From positions 1 to 57,436 of the forward strand of contig NZ_JAHLDL010000030.1 of the NCBI RefSeq assembly GCF_018861315.1: 57,436 bases of DNA, read 5' to 3'. The notes below the pieces were generated by a model. The model saw only the letters and a list, made by a program, of their open reading frames with translations, searched no databases and was not told the DNA's origin. Each line of letters starts with the position of its first letter. Positions within the stretch are counted from its first letter, which is position 1. The translations under genes were made by a program, and so were the position numbers. This DNA is from Clostridium bowmanii (GTDB lineage Bacteria > Bacillota > Clostridia > Clostridiales > Clostridiaceae). This document shows, piece by piece, positions 37,260-46,478 of the stretch.

Positions 37260-37260
37260 G

Positions 37261-37290
37261 AAATAGTGCCCTGCAGGGCACTATTTTTCT
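37261..37290 (+). terminator. hairpin after DUF2922 (copy 3)
   Basis: AAATAGTGCCCTG and its exact complement form a 26-bp perfect palindrome, followed by TTCT. It is the counterpart of the hairpins in copies 1 and 2, with stem changes that keep the pairing. Confidence 0.8.
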
Positions 37291-37321
37291 ACTTAAACAT
37301 TTAGAGGAGGAAGAGAATAAT

Positions 37322-37452
37322 TTTTGCTTTTTAATCTGCCATAAAATGAATCGTCAATAATAATAACATTTTTGAGAGTATCTGAAGTTAAACCTAATAA
37401 ACTTTCTTTTATAATAGTTCCCGAAAGTTGCTTACATGACCATTTATATGAC
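37322..37452 (-). pseudogene. transposase fragment replacing the copy 3 amidase
   Basis: On the minus strand the frame reads KWSCKQLSGTIIKESLLGLT, then SDTLKNVIIIDDSFYGRLKS. The V-I-I-I-D-D-S block resembles the first catalytic Asp region of a DDE transposase. It starts right after GGAGGAAGAGAATAAT, the ribosome site and lost start of the amidase in copies 1 and 2, so the amidase was removed here by insertion and deletion. The family is uncertain. Confidence 0.45.
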
Positions 37453-37552
37453 TAATTGTCGAAAAATGTGGAAATTTAGTTGAAAACATGATATGATGTA
37501 ACAACAGAATATTCAAAATAATATAAAAAATAAAAAAAGGGGAGGCAAATCA

Positions 37553-38377
37553 ATGGGAATGATTACTACAAAAGATTGTACGCAGATTTATTACAAAGAC
37601 TGGGGCACTGGTCGACCGGTGGTATTTAGTCATGGTTGGCCACTGAATTCAGATAGTTGGGAAGCTCAAATGATGTTCTTGGCCTCAAAAGGATATCGCT
37701 GTATTGCACATGACCGCCGTGGTCATGGAAGGTCTAGTCAGCCATGGGATGGCAATGATATGGATACATATGCTGATGATCTTTCTGAACTTATAGAAAA
37801 GCTTGACCTTAAGAATGTTGTTTTAGTTGGTTTTTCTGCAGGTGGTGGAGAAGTGGCTCGTTACATAGGGCGTTATGGCACTAAACGGGTGGCAAAAGTT
37901 GCTTTAATTTCTGCAGTTCCACCCCTAATGTTGAAAACAACAACCAATCCAGGAGGTTTGCCTATTGATGTGTTTAATGGAATACGAGATGGATCTATCG
38001 CTGACCGTTCTCAATTTTATAAAGAACTGGCAAGTGGCCCATTTTTCGGTGCAAATAGACCTGGCTCAAAAGTTTCTCAGGGTTTTATAGACTTGTTTTG
38101 GCTTGAGGGAATGCAGGCAGGTGGCAAGAATACTTATGATTGCATAAAGGCGTTTTCTGAGACTGATTTTAAGGAAGACCTTAAGAAGTTTGACGTGCCA
38201 ACTCTTATCATTCATGGTGATGATGACCAAGTTGTTCCAATTGGTGCGGCGGCTCTTCAATCATCCAAGATCATAAAAAACTCAATACTAAAAGTTTATA
38301 AGGGTGCACCTCATGGGCTTACTTTTACACATAAAGATAAGGTCAACACAGATTTGTTGGCATTTATTGAAAATTAA
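37553..38377 (+). CDS. alpha/beta hydrolase, non-haem chloroperoxidase/arylesterase type
   Basis: 274 residues, full length. [20 protein letters not shown] holds the oxyanion loop, [20 protein letters not shown] is typical of this group, and the nucleophile lies in [13 protein letters not shown]. The acid and base are in [12 protein letters not shown] and [13 protein letters not shown]. These enzymes hydrolyse small esters and can form peracids; true substrate is unknown. The gene is single, with its own AGGGGAGG ribosome site, and reads as a horizontal gain or a stress gene. Confidence 0.9.
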   Translation: MGMITTKDCTQIYYKDWGTGRPVVFSHGWPLNSDSWEAQMMFLASKGYRCIAHDRRGHGRSSQPWDGNDMDTYADDLSELIEKLDLKNVVLVGFSAGGGEVARYIGRYGTKRVAKVALISAVPPLMLKTTTNPGGLPIDVFNGIRDGSIADRSQFYKELASGPFFGANRPGSKVSQGFIDLFWLEGMQAGGKNTYDCIKAFSETDFKEDLKKFDVPTLIIHGDDDQVVPIGAAALQSSKIIKNSILKVYKGAPHGLTFTHKDKVNTDLLAFIEN

Positions 38378-38524
38378 GAGTATTGAAAACTAGCTAAAAA
38401 CATTTAGAATGAAACTCCACAATCGTATTTCGAGATGTTCTCAGAAAATTATTAAAAGTAAGAAGGCATGTAGCCTCTGAGTAAATTTGATTTTATTAAA
38501 TAAATATAAAAGGAAGTGTTTTCT

Positions 38525-38938
38525 ATGTTAGAAGAAACATTATTTTCGAGTGAAAGAGCTAAAGAAATCGGTGAAAGTATTGGAATTAATTGGACTGAAT
38601 TTAATGTAGAACAGTTCAGGATGGGATTGGTGGTTGAACTTGAACATGGTAAGATATCTCCAGATACAAATGTTTCAGATAATGATCCAATAGTTACAGC
38701 AAAAATAGCGCTTGCACATTTAGAAGAATTTCCTGACTATTATACTAGACTAGAAAAGATGGAAAATAAAGCTGAAAAATATTGGGATAATCATAATCGC
38801 TTAAATGACAAACAAGAAAGTGACGTAAATAGTAAAAATGTTTATACTGGGGACAATGATGAGGAGGTTTTAAATTGTGAAGGGAAACCTTGCAATTTTG
38901 TATACGATAATGTAAAAGGACAAGAAAAAGAGATTTAG
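38525..38938 (+). CDS. DUF5661 protein
   Basis: About 137 residues from the ATG at 38525, behind AAAGGAAG; the GTG at 38516 overlaps that site. The core AKEIGESIGINWTEF, EQFRMGLVVELEHG, and IALAHLEEFPDYYTRLEKME is typical of DUF5661, a small helical family. The C-terminal 50 residues are acidic and variable. Function is unknown. It lies 46 nt before a superoxide reductase gene in the same direction, so it may share its expression. Confidence 0.8.
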   Translation: MLEETLFSSERAKEIGESIGINWTEFNVEQFRMGLVVELEHGKISPDTNVSDNDPIVTAKIALAHLEEFPDYYTRLEKMENKAEKYWDNHNRLNDKQESDVNSKNVYTGDNDEEVLNCEGKPCNFVYDNVKGQEKEI

Positions 38939-38984
38939 TTAGTTAACGCGTAAATTAAAATATAAAATTTTGGAGGTATAAATT

Positions 38985-39365
38985 ATGACTAAACTTAAAG
39001 AGGTCTATAAATGCGAGATTTGTGGTAATATCGTAGAGATTGTACATGCAGCTGCGGGAGTTTTAGTTTGTTGTGGGCAGCCAATGACACTACAAGTTGA
39101 AAATACAGTGGATGCAGCAAAAGAAAAGCATGTGCCAGTTGTTGAAAAGGTTAAAGGTGGAGTTCTTGTTAAAGTTGGTGCTGTTGAACATCCAATGTTA
39201 GAAACTCATTATATTGAATGGATAGAAGTTCAAACCGCAAATAAACTGTATAGAAAATATCTAAACCCTGGCGAAATACCTCAAGCTCTATTTATTATAA
39301 ATGAAGAAGTTTTAAGTGTACGAGAATATTGTAATGTTCACGGATTATGGAAAGATAGTTTGTAA
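38985..39365 (+). CDS. dfx: desulfoferrodoxin (superoxide reductase)
   Basis: 126 residues. The N-terminal desulforedoxin site has Cys10, Cys13, Cys29 and Cys30 (YKCEICGNIV, LVCCGQPM). The catalytic iron site has His in KHVPVV, His in EHPMLETHY, and Cys/His in REYCNVHGLW. It reduces superoxide to peroxide without making oxygen, a common oxygen defence in strict anaerobes, which supports the clostridial setting. The complete 2Fe type is present. Confidence 0.95.
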   Translation: MTKLKEVYKCEICGNIVEIVHAAAGVLVCCGQPMTLQVENTVDAAKEKHVPVVEKVKGGVLVKVGAVEHPMLETHYIEWIEVQTANKLYRKYLNPGEIPQALFIINEEVLSVREYCNVHGLWKDSL

Positions 39366-39397
39366 ATTAATTTGATTTATAACACTTCATGTAGAAT

Positions 39398-39434
39398 GCA
39401 GTCATATCGATAAACCGATGTGACTGCTTTTTTA
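39398..39434 (+). terminator. terminator after dfx
   Basis: GCAGTCATATCG pairs with CGATGTGACTGC (G-T pair allowed), followed by TTTTTTAT. Confidence 0.9.
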
Positions 39435-39763
39435 TATTCAACTATAAAGTAAAACCTGCCCGCATGCGCTTCCAGATTTTACAACGGGGTTTGGGCAGCC
39501 GCTATGTAACCTGCTATCTGGTGATTTATGTCGGAAGATAATGAATATAGAATCTAATTTCTAGTCATGTCATAAGATAATCTGGGTGCTTATTGTTACA
39601 GTAATATAAAAATAACCCAAAACAATAATTATCAAATGTTATATTCAAGTGTGAACGAGAAATTACACTTTTAAACTTTTCAGTTATTTTCATATAATAG
39701 AATATTTATTATGATTTTTTAATATATATAATTATTGAAAATATTTTTAGGAGGAAATATATA
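39435..39763. other. intergenic stretch with dispersed repeat
   Basis: No ORF. It contains a G/C-richer piece (CTGCCCGCATGCGCTTCCAG), copy 4 of the dispersed repeat, and an A/T-rich promoter-like run ahead of the membrane protein gene. Confidence 0.5.
39502..39545. repeat. dispersed repeat, copy 4
   Basis: CTATGTAACCTGCTATCTGG, then TGATTTATGTCGGAAGATAA. It is a full-length copy with few changes. Confidence 0.8.
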
Positions 39764-40207
39764 ATGGCTTCTATCTTAGCTATTTTCGGAATTGTTTTGT
39801 TCTTTTTTACTTTTATTGGTATTGTTTTATATGTAATATTTGCATTATCATTTTACAGAATAACTGTAAATGCAGGAATTGAAAATCCATGGCTTGCATG
39901 TATTCCCATTGTTCAATTCTACATTTTGGCTAAAATAATAAAAACTTTGCAAATTTCCGGGTATGAAATACCTAATTTAGAATTTATCCTACCAGGAGCT
40001 ACTATTTTAGTTATGCTTCTTAGGGACGTCCCAGTTATAGGTTCTCTATTAGCTGTTGCAAATTTTATTCTTATACTATTTGCATTAAATAAGCTTTATA
40101 GACTTTATAAACCTGAACAGGCTGTGTTATATACAGTATTAAGCATTTTTTCCTTACCAATACCTTTCATTTTCTTAACAATAAAGGATCTTAAGCGACT
40201 TGAATAA
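39764..40207 (+). CDS. four-helix membrane protein, hypothetical
   Basis: 147 residues, ATG behind AGGAGG. Hydrophobic segments are at about 5-30, 42-60, 75-105 and 115-138. NPWLACIPIVQFYILAKI and FALNKLYRLYKPEQAVLYT resemble a family of small membrane proteins of unknown function (DUF5684-like). No enzyme motif is present. It has its own terminator. Confidence 0.7.
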   Translation: MASILAIFGIVLFFFTFIGIVLYVIFALSFYRITVNAGIENPWLACIPIVQFYILAKIIKTLQISGYEIPNLEFILPGATILVMLLRDVPVIGSLLAVANFILILFALNKLYRLYKPEQAVLYTVLSIFSLPIPFIFLTIKDLKRLE

Positions 40208-40265
40208 AACAAGATTTCTCATCTGCGAATCTCTAAAATAAAAAAAAATAATATAATAACTACTA

Positions 40266-40304
40266 AAAATCCTGTTGATAACTTATTTTAACAGGATTTT
40301 TATA
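40266..40304 (+). terminator. terminator after the membrane protein
   Basis: AAAATCCTGTT and AACAGGATTTT form an 11-bp stem with T residues after it. Confidence 0.85.
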
Positions 40305-40378
40305 ACCATTCTTATAAGAAAAAATTGTTGATAAATATATATTATATATCCACTATCCATATAAAGGAGATTATAAAT

Positions 40379-41126
40379 ATGAAAAATAAAGCACTTAGTC
40401 ATATGTTAGTTGGTGCAAAAGGACACAAGTGCCTTTTTAATATCATAACTTTATTGCTTGTTTTTATATTTTTATTTTCATCATGCAATAACAAAAGCAA
40501 CAAAAATGATGGGGTAGGTGATCAGAAATGGAAATCAGAGTCTAAGCTTAAAGAGGATATTATTTTGGATAATTATGATAAAGATAATATACTTGGGGAT
40601 TTAGAGATGTATGGTATTCAGGTTAATGTTCCAATGGGATCTTTTTCTAAAGGAACAAAACTCAGCATTTCAAGGCCTAGCGAGGGGGTTCAATATAGTG
40701 AAAATGGTATGGCACCCTATGGATCTCCTTTTGAATTTAAAATTGAAGGCGAAGACCATAGAAGTAATATGCCGCTACTTATTAAGATTGCAATTGATAA
40801 AGAGGCTTTGAAAAATTTGAAAGGATACGAAGGATTTAAAGGGGTTCATTATACTAAAGAAACTGGGTAGACCTATACTGACCCAATAGAGGTTAATGTT
40901 GATGCAGGATATGTTGCTTTTAACATTTACAACAATCCATTATGGGGTACTGCGGAGCTTACAGAGGGAGAATGAAAAGGAGAGGTTATAAAGGATAAGG
41001 CTTTGAAGAGCTGGGGTGAGTCGCAGCTTGAAGATGAAGTTAGAGCTAATACTCGTGATATGATTGAAAGCATTTTAGTGAATCAATTTAATGCTAAAAA
41101 TAAATCGGAAATAAATCGGAAATAAA
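40379..41126 (+). pseudogene. lipoprotein gene with in-frame stops
   Basis: The ATG at 40379 follows AAAGGAG. A signal peptide ends in a lipobox, LLLVFIFLFSSC, then a polar linker. A domain (YGIQVNVPMGSFSKGTKLSI, RPSEGVQYSENGMAP) resembles ZU5-like or Ig-like adhesion domains. A TAG stop at 40868 is followed in the same frame by TYTDPIEVNVDAGYVAFNIY, then a TGA near 40974, then KALKSWGESQLEDEVRANTR. The gene is therefore broken, although the first part would still be exported and lipid-anchored. Confidence 0.7.
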
Positions 41127-41301
41127 TAAGATTGCAGAAGAAGTAATGAAGGAACTAAAATACGGAAATTTAGAATATGGGACCAGAATATGAGTGTGAG
41201 GAAAACAAGAATCAGATATACAATGTAAAATATAAGGAAGGAAAAGTAACATTTACAAGTACAGATATAGAAAGTCAATCCGTAGAAATCTTCGAAGGTA
41301 A

Positions 41302-41673
41302 TGTTTCTTTAATGGTTGTTGTTACGGTGTAGCTACTACAATGCCTTGGGGAGTTGCATTTGAAAATGCTGACAAGAATCCATTCAAAAACGTATTCGGC
41401 AATAATACGTTCACAAACATTTTGTTTAACAGTTCACCTATTTTAAGACATCCAACCCAACTATATGAAGTGTTTTTCGCCATAATGTCAGCGCTAATAG
41501 CAGTATTATTGTTAAGAAAAAAAGTGAAAAGAGGTATAACATCAGCTGTATTTCTTATAATATTTAGTATCGGAAGGTTTATATCATTTTTATTTAGAGA
41601 TTTTACGGAGGCTTCCACTGCTTCAAATATAATCAGAGGCCCTGTGGTTTACGGTGGAATAGTCATTCTTTAA
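41302..41673 (+). pseudogene. prolipoprotein diacylglyceryl transferase (Lgt) fragment
   Basis: The frame holds CFFNGCCYGVATTMPWGVAF, LRHPTQLYEVFFAIMSAL and IIFSIGRFISFLFRDF, which are the C-terminal blocks of Lgt, including the HPTQLYE motif. About the first half is missing and the last residues are lost at the dispersed repeat. A working Lgt must be encoded elsewhere. It directly follows the broken lipoprotein gene. Confidence 0.85.
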
Positions 41674-41687
41674 TTCCTCGCTACTCG

Positions 41688-41745
41688 CTATGTAACCTGC
41701 TATCTGGTGGTTTCTGGTGGTTTATGTCGAAGGATAATTATAGAA
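41688..41745. repeat. dispersed repeat, copy 5
   Basis: TATGTAACCTGCTATCTGGT, then GGTTTCTGGTGGTTTATGTC and GAAGGATAATTATAGAAT. The piece TCTGGTGGTT is doubled in tandem here only. Confidence 0.85.
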
Positions 41746-41781
41746 TGTTTCATCAAAAAATTTTATAGGTGTTTTTTCTCT

Positions 41782-41822
41782 GACTATACAATTTAATACT
41801 GGTATAGTCTTCTTCTTTTATT
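41782..41822 (+). terminator. terminator-like hairpin
   Basis: GACTATAC and GTATAGTC pair around a 12-base loop, followed by TTCTTCTTTTATT. Confidence 0.6.
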
Positions 41823-41932
41823 ATCTTTTATAAAATTCATAAACGATTGACATTTTAAATACAACATTGTAAAATTATTACATAGAATAAAATATTGATT
41901 ATTGATATGTTAGGCGTGGAGGAACCCATGGC

Positions 41933-42061
41933 ATGGCGGGAGTAGGGGGATGGAGTTTCAGTAGCATTATGCACGTTTTACTTATTTTAGGTTTAAGTAT
42001 ACTATTATTTAAATGTATAAAGGATGTGATTAGGTGTATCGTTATTCGGGGATTTCTTTAG
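41933..42061 (+). CDS. possible small membrane protein overlapping pucR-like gene
   Basis: 42 codons, MAGVGGWSFSSIMHVLLILG then LSILLFKCIKD, behind GGAGG at 10 nt. It resembles short Firmicute membrane proteins with a Gly/Trp-rich head and one helix. The last 28 bases overlap the regulator gene in another frame. It may be a truncated relict. Confidence 0.3.
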   Translation: MAGVGGWSFSSIMHVLLILGLSILLFKCIKDVIRCIVIRGFL

Positions 42062-43716
42062 AAAGATTACTAACCCTAGAGACACTTCGAGGGGCTAAAA
42101 TTTTAGGTGGGGCTACGGGCACGTCTAAAAGAGTCACAAAAGTAAATGTTATGGAGGTGCCAGATATTATAGAATGGGTTAGCGAGGGAGAGTTTTTAAT
42201 TACAACAGCCTATTCTATAAAGGATAATATTAATATACTTCTTGAACTTATCCCTAAATTAAATGCAAAAGGTGTAGCTGGTCTTGGTATTAAGGTAGGT
42301 AGATATGTTAGTGAACTTCCTAGGGACGTTATTAAGTTAGCAGATGAATTGGGATTTCCACTTATCGAAGTCCCATTTGCTGTTTCACATACTGATGTTA
42401 TATCAGGTATACTTACTGAAGTGATTAACGATCAAATGAATATGTTAATAAGAATTAATGTTTTAAACAGAGAAGTGATGAATATAATGATGATGGGTGG
42501 CAGTTTAAGAGAAATAGCCCAAAAACTTTATGAAAATATAGGTAATTCTTTAGCCATATATGAGAATATGAGCGATAGCTGTGAAGTTATTTGTAATGAA
42601 GATGATAGAAATATAATTGATAACATTATATATGAACATATAAGTCTTAATCATATTGAGGATATTAATTATTATGATGAAGTAAGTTATAAAGTACATA
42701 GGGACGAAATTAGAGGAAGGGTTGTTGAAAGGGTAGTTATTCCAATAGTGATAGAAAATGTTGAGTATGGGTGTATTTTTGTTTGGTTTGATAAAAAGGA
42801 TATAACTCCCCTGGATAACATGCTTATAGAGTCATATGTACATATTATAGCTTTGGATTTTGTTAAAAAGCTTTCTTTATATAATATGGAGAGTAATTAT
42901 AAACTTGAGTTTTTTGATGATTTGCTTAGTGATAATGAAGATAGGCAAAAGAGAGCTATAGAAAGAGCAAAAACATTTAACTTTTACAAAAACCTTAAAT
43001 ATTCAGTTATTGTAATCCTTTTAAGGGATATAGATGATTCAAACAAATTGACAGCTGATAAGGTTAATTCATTGCATGAGAGAATAAGTGAAATACTCTT
43101 TATAACGGGTAGGGTGGCAAAACTTCAGAAAGAGAGAATAGTATATGTTGATAAAAGTGATAGAATATTGATACTTTATGGAAGTGAGAGGAGTAAGAGT
43201 CCACAAACAATAAAGAGTGAGGCCATTAACTTTTGTCAGAAGATATTAGATGAAGCTTTGAAGAAATTTGTTGTAAATATGGTAACAATAGGAATAGGAC
43301 GTTCCTATGATGAGTGTAATCAATTATATAAAAGTCGTGAGCAAGCAAAGTTAATTGTTGAAAACTTAAGCAAAACAAATACAAGAAATATTAAACATTA
43401 TGATGATTTAGGGTTATATAGAATTTTAGCATTTGAAGGTCTTCAAGGTGAACTTAGTGAATTTTGCAGTGATACAATAAAACCACTTATAGAATACGAT
43501 AAGATAAATAATGCCGAACTTATTAAAACCTTAAAAGCGTATTTTGAATGTGATGGTAATATGAAAAAAATATCTGAAAAGATGTACATGCATTATAATA
43601 CTATAATATATAGGGTACAACAAATAAATGATATTACGGGACTTGATTTAGAGAATGGTGATAGTAGACTTAATCTTGAAATTGCTCTTAAGGCAATGGA
43701 TTTAATTAAAATATAA
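42034..43716 (+). CDS. PucR-family transcriptional regulator
   Basis: 560 residues, GTG behind AAGGATGTGAT. The N-terminal PucR domain (LERLLTLETLRGAKILGG, VMEVPDIIEWVSEGEFLITT) is followed by a GAF/GGDEF-like middle and a C-terminal helix-turn-helix (LIKTLKAYFECDGNMKKISE, MYMHYNTIIYRVQQINDITG). PucR in Bacillus controls purine and allantoin breakdown. Here it precedes an AllFGH-like locus in the same direction, with its own terminator, so it probably senses the substrate and switches on the downstream operon. Confidence 0.9.
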   Translation: MYRYSGISLERLLTLETLRGAKILGGATGTSKRVTKVNVMEVPDIIEWVSEGEFLITTAYSIKDNINILLELIPKLNAKGVAGLGIKVGRYVSELPRDVIKLADELGFPLIEVPFAVSHTDVISGILTEVINDQMNMLIRINVLNREVMNIMMMGGSLREIAQKLYENIGNSLAIYENMSDSCEVICNEDDRNIIDNIIYEHISLNHIEDINYYDEVSYKVHRDEIRGRVVERVVIPIVIENVEYGCIFVWFDKKDITPLDNMLIESYVHIIALDFVKKLSLYNMESNYKLEFFDDLLSDNEDRQKRAIERAKTFNFYKNLKYSVIVILLRDIDDSNKLTADKVNSLHERISEILFITGRVAKLQKERIVYVDKSDRILILYGSERSKSPQTIKSEAINFCQKILDEALKKFVVNMVTIGIGRSYDECNQLYKSREQAKLIVENLSKTNTRNIKHYDDLGLYRILAFEGLQGELSEFCSDTIKPLIEYDKINNAELIKTLKAYFECDGNMKKISEKMYMHYNTIIYRVQQINDITGLDLENGDSRLNLEIALKAMDLIKI

Positions 43717-43722
43717 TAGAAG

Positions 43723-43748
43723 GCTGACTCCTAGTGAGTCAGCTTTTG
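43723..43748 (+). terminator. terminator of the regulator gene
   Basis: GCTGACTC and GAGTCAGC form an 8-bp stem with a 5-base loop, followed by TTTTGTT. Confidence 0.9.
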
Positions 43749-43920
43749 TTGACTATTAACAAAATGTATTTAATTAACAATAAATTTTACAGTTAGTTAA
43801 GTCAGTGATTTCAATACGGTTGGTAATTATTAACAATACAATATAAGAATGTTTAGATATTACATACAAAGGAAATAATGGATAAATATAGAAATGTATT
43901 AATAAGATTTAAGTAAAGGG
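43749..43920 (+). promoter_or_regulatory. promoter region of the catabolic operon with TTAACAA repeats
   Basis: TATTAACAA occurs at about 43754 and 43828, and ATTAACAA at about 43771, between the regulator terminator and the start of the operon. Three copies ahead of a regulated operon make them candidate sites for the PucR-like protein. No clear -35/-10 pair could be fixed. Confidence 0.45.
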
Positions 43921-46464
43921 ATGGTTTTATTGAAGGGTTTATGTATATGTGAAGATCTCGAGAAGATCATTTTGAAAGGAGGTATATTAAGCGGACGTGT
44001 TCATTCTGTGTTTAAGAATGCATGTAATATTGAATGTGATGGTTTATTTATAACACTTTTAAGTAAAGGAAAATATATGTCTCCAATGAGTGTAATTGTG
44101 GAAGGCTTAGAACAAGTTGATTTTAATGTTCTAAACATAAAACAAGGATTGAAATTTGAATTTACGGAAAGTGAAATTTATTGTACACAAAAGAATTTAT
44201 ATATAAGCATGAATAATGCTAAAAAGTGGTCTTCATGTGCGAGGCTCATTACATCAAAATGTTCGAAGCGGCAACTTTTAGACAACATCAATATCATAGA
44301 GCAAGTATTATTAAAACTAGGAAAACTTAATGGTATGGGGCCACTAGTAAATATGATTTACGATAAACACCCAGAACTTAAATTAGTTCCTTTTTATGAA
44401 GGTACTTTTGATAAAAGTTTTGAATTCATAAAAGATAGGTTTATTAATTTTATTCATGCTGTGATGAAAGCAGATATGGTTGAAATAGGATGTATAGCAG
44501 AGCGAGTTATAGGTTTTGGTTGTGGACTTACACCATCAATGGACGATTTTATTAGTGGCCTAATGACCGCATTCATATATATGGGAGGTTATTATAAATT
44601 AGATAGTAAATATATATATGAATTTAATAGTAAAATCATTAGCTTAGGATTACATAAAACAACTAGAGTTAGCTCCGAGATGTTAAAGCATTCATCAGTG
44701 GGAGAGATAAATGAGGCTGTACGTAATCTAATGGCGTCGATTTTAAATTACAATAATGATGATGATAACATAAGTATTATTAAAGATTTGAAGGAAGTTA
44801 TTGGATACGGTGAAACATCAGGGACTGACACGGCACTTGGAATTTACGTGGGACTTAGGATCATGACTAATATAGAGTATAGGAGGCTTTGGTTAATGAA
44901 TTTGTGTGTTGATATTAGAAAAAATACTTATTATGATTCTGTTGCACTCATGTTAATAACTAAGGAAATTAAAAGAATGTCAAATGTTAAACAAGTTATT
45001 GTTGGTATGGGAACAGACCTAAATAAAGAGCTAACGGAAAATTTAAATTTATCAAATGATGATATAAGGGGATTAACCCCTAATGATTTTTTCATTGCTG
45101 CAGCAAGTGATGATAAGAATTCAAAGGAAATGATAGTTAAAAAAGTTGATGAATTATTAAATGCTAAGGTAGAAAATGATGATTCTTCGGTAGAGTATAA
45201 ACCTACAACTCTTAGTGCTGCAATTAAGCATCTAGAGGAAGCTAACATGGCAATTATATCACTCCCTGGAAAATATGCAGCCTATGAAGCGAAAAAAGCA
45301 TTAAATAATAATCTTCATGTAATGCTTTTCAGCGATAATATTACAGTGAAAGAAGAGCTTGAGTTAAAGAAAATGGGTAGAGATAAGGGACTTTTAGTTA
45401 TGGGACCAGATTGTGGGACTGCAATTATCAATGGAGTACCCCTTTGTTTTGCAAATGTTGTAAGACGTGGAGATATAGGTGTAGTGGGGGCTTCTGGTAC
45501 AGGAACACAGGAGATTACAGTGATTATAGATAAAATGGGCGGTGGAGTATCCCAGGTGATTGGTACAGGTGGAAGAGATCTTAAAAGTGAAATCGGTGGA
45601 ATTATGATGATCGAGGGGTTTAAAGCCTTAATCGATGATGAAGAAACAAAGGTTATAGTATTAATCTCTAAACCACCAGCACCTGAGGTAGCTGAAAAAA
45701 TATTAAATATGGTAAAGAATACACACAAGCCAGTTGTTGCAAGCTTTATAGGCGGGGATAGAATCGAAATTGAAATGCATGGTGCATATTCAAGTGTGGA
45801 TTTAGAGGACGCAGCAAGGAAGGCAGTACTACTCTCAAAGGGAGAGAAAATAGAAGATTTTACTGGATTTACACTAACAGACAAGGAAATAGATGCAATT
45901 GTTCAAGGCGAATGCAAAAAGTTTAGCAAGGGTCAGAAATATTTAAGAGCTTTATATACCGGGGGAACCTTGGCAGATGAAGCAATGAAGATGCTACGCA
46001 CGCAGGGTTATAAGATATTCTCTAATATCCCATTATCACCTGAGCTTAGACTGTCGGATGTGCACAAAAGTGTAGAGCACACATGCGTTGATCTGGGTGA
46101 TGATGATTTCACTGTTGGAAAGCCACATCCTATGATAGATCCAGTAGCTAGGGTGGAAAGACTTCCAAAAGAATCAGAGGACGATGAAGTTGCCATAGTG
46201 CTTATGGATTTTGTTCTCGGTTATGGATCACATATAGATCCAGCAGGAGAAATGCTTGAAACTATAATAAATGCTAAAAAAGCTATGAAAGACAGAGATA
46301 AATATTTATGTGTAATTGGGTATGTATGTGGTACAGATGGAGACCCTCAAAACTACAAATTCCAAAGAGAAAAACTAGAAAAGGAAGGAGTTATACTAAT
46401 GCCTTCTAATGCTCAAGCTGTTAAACTAACTTCGTTAATTCTTGGAAGATTAAATAAAATTTAA
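43921..46464 (+). CDS. AllH-AllF fusion (DUF2877 plus FdrA), oxamate carbamoyltransferase-like
   Basis: 847 residues. Residues 1 to about 320 are DUF2877/AllH, with FGCGLTPSMDDFISGLM and YGETSGTDTALGIYVGL. Residues about 326-847 are FdrA/AllF, starting MNLCVDIRKNTYYDSVALML, with the CoA-ligase-like blocks VVGASGTGTQEITVIIDKMG and YTGGTLADEAMKML. In E. coli these are separate genes whose products with AllG form oxamate carbamoyltransferase in allantoin use. The AllF start ATG at 44896 still has an AGGAGG 9 nt before it, so the fusion looks recent and a free AllF may also be made. AllG follows after 14 nt. Confidence 0.85.
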   Translation: MVLLKGLCICEDLEKIILKGGILSGRVHSVFKNACNIECDGLFITLLSKGKYMSPMSVIVEGLEQVDFNVLNIKQGLKFEFTESEIYCTQKNLYISMNNAKKWSSCARLITSKCSKRQLLDNINIIEQVLLKLGKLNGMGPLVNMIYDKHPELKLVPFYEGTFDKSFEFIKDRFINFIHAVMKADMVEIGCIAERVIGFGCGLTPSMDDFISGLMTAFIYMGGYYKLDSKYIYEFNSKIISLGLHKTTRVSSEMLKHSSVGEINEAVRNLMASILNYNNDDDNISIIKDLKEVIGYGETSGTDTALGIYVGLRIMTNIEYRRLWLMNLCVDIRKNTYYDSVALMLITKEIKRMSNVKQVIVGMGTDLNKELTENLNLSNDDIRGLTPNDFFIAAASDDKNSKEMIVKKVDELLNAKVENDDSSVEYKPTTLSAAIKHLEEANMAIISLPGKYAAYEAKKALNNNLHVMLFSDNITVKEELELKKMGRDKGLLVMGPDCGTAIINGVPLCFANVVRRGDIGVVGASGTGTQEITVIIDKMGGGVSQVIGTGGRDLKSEIGGIMMIEGFKALIDDEETKVIVLISKPPAPEVAEKILNMVKNTHKPVVASFIGGDRIEIEMHGAYSSVDLEDAARKAVLLSKGEKIEDFTGFTLTDKEIDAIVQGECKKFSKGQKYLRALYTGGTLADEAMKMLRTQGYKIFSNIPLSPELRLSDVHKSVEHTCVDLGDDDFTVGKPHPMIDPVARVERLPKESEDDEVAIVLMDFVLGYGSHIDPAGEMLETIINAKKAMKDRDKYLCVIGYVCGTDGDPQNYKFQREKLEKEGVILMPSNAQAVKLTSLILGRLNKI
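44881..44898 (+). promoter_or_regulatory. internal ribosome site at the AllH/AllF junction
   Basis: AGGAGG (44881-44886), nine bases, then ATG (44896-44898) in frame with the fusion. The ATG is where separate FdrA proteins begin (MNLCVDIRKNTYYDSV). Internal initiation would give a 522-residue FdrA, the usual family size. Confidence 0.6.
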
Positions 46465-46478
46465 AGGAGGGTTGTTAC

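Noticed and set aside
37553-37560. Riboswitch or attenuator before the alpha/beta hydrolase
   Set aside because: The upstream sequence is occupied by a transposase remnant and an A/T-rich promoter area with no conserved fold.
44931-45884. Minus-strand ORFs of 105 and 189 codons over the AllH-AllF gene
   Set aside because: Shadows of a strongly supported coding gene; Ser/Ile/Thr-rich and lacking ribosome sites.
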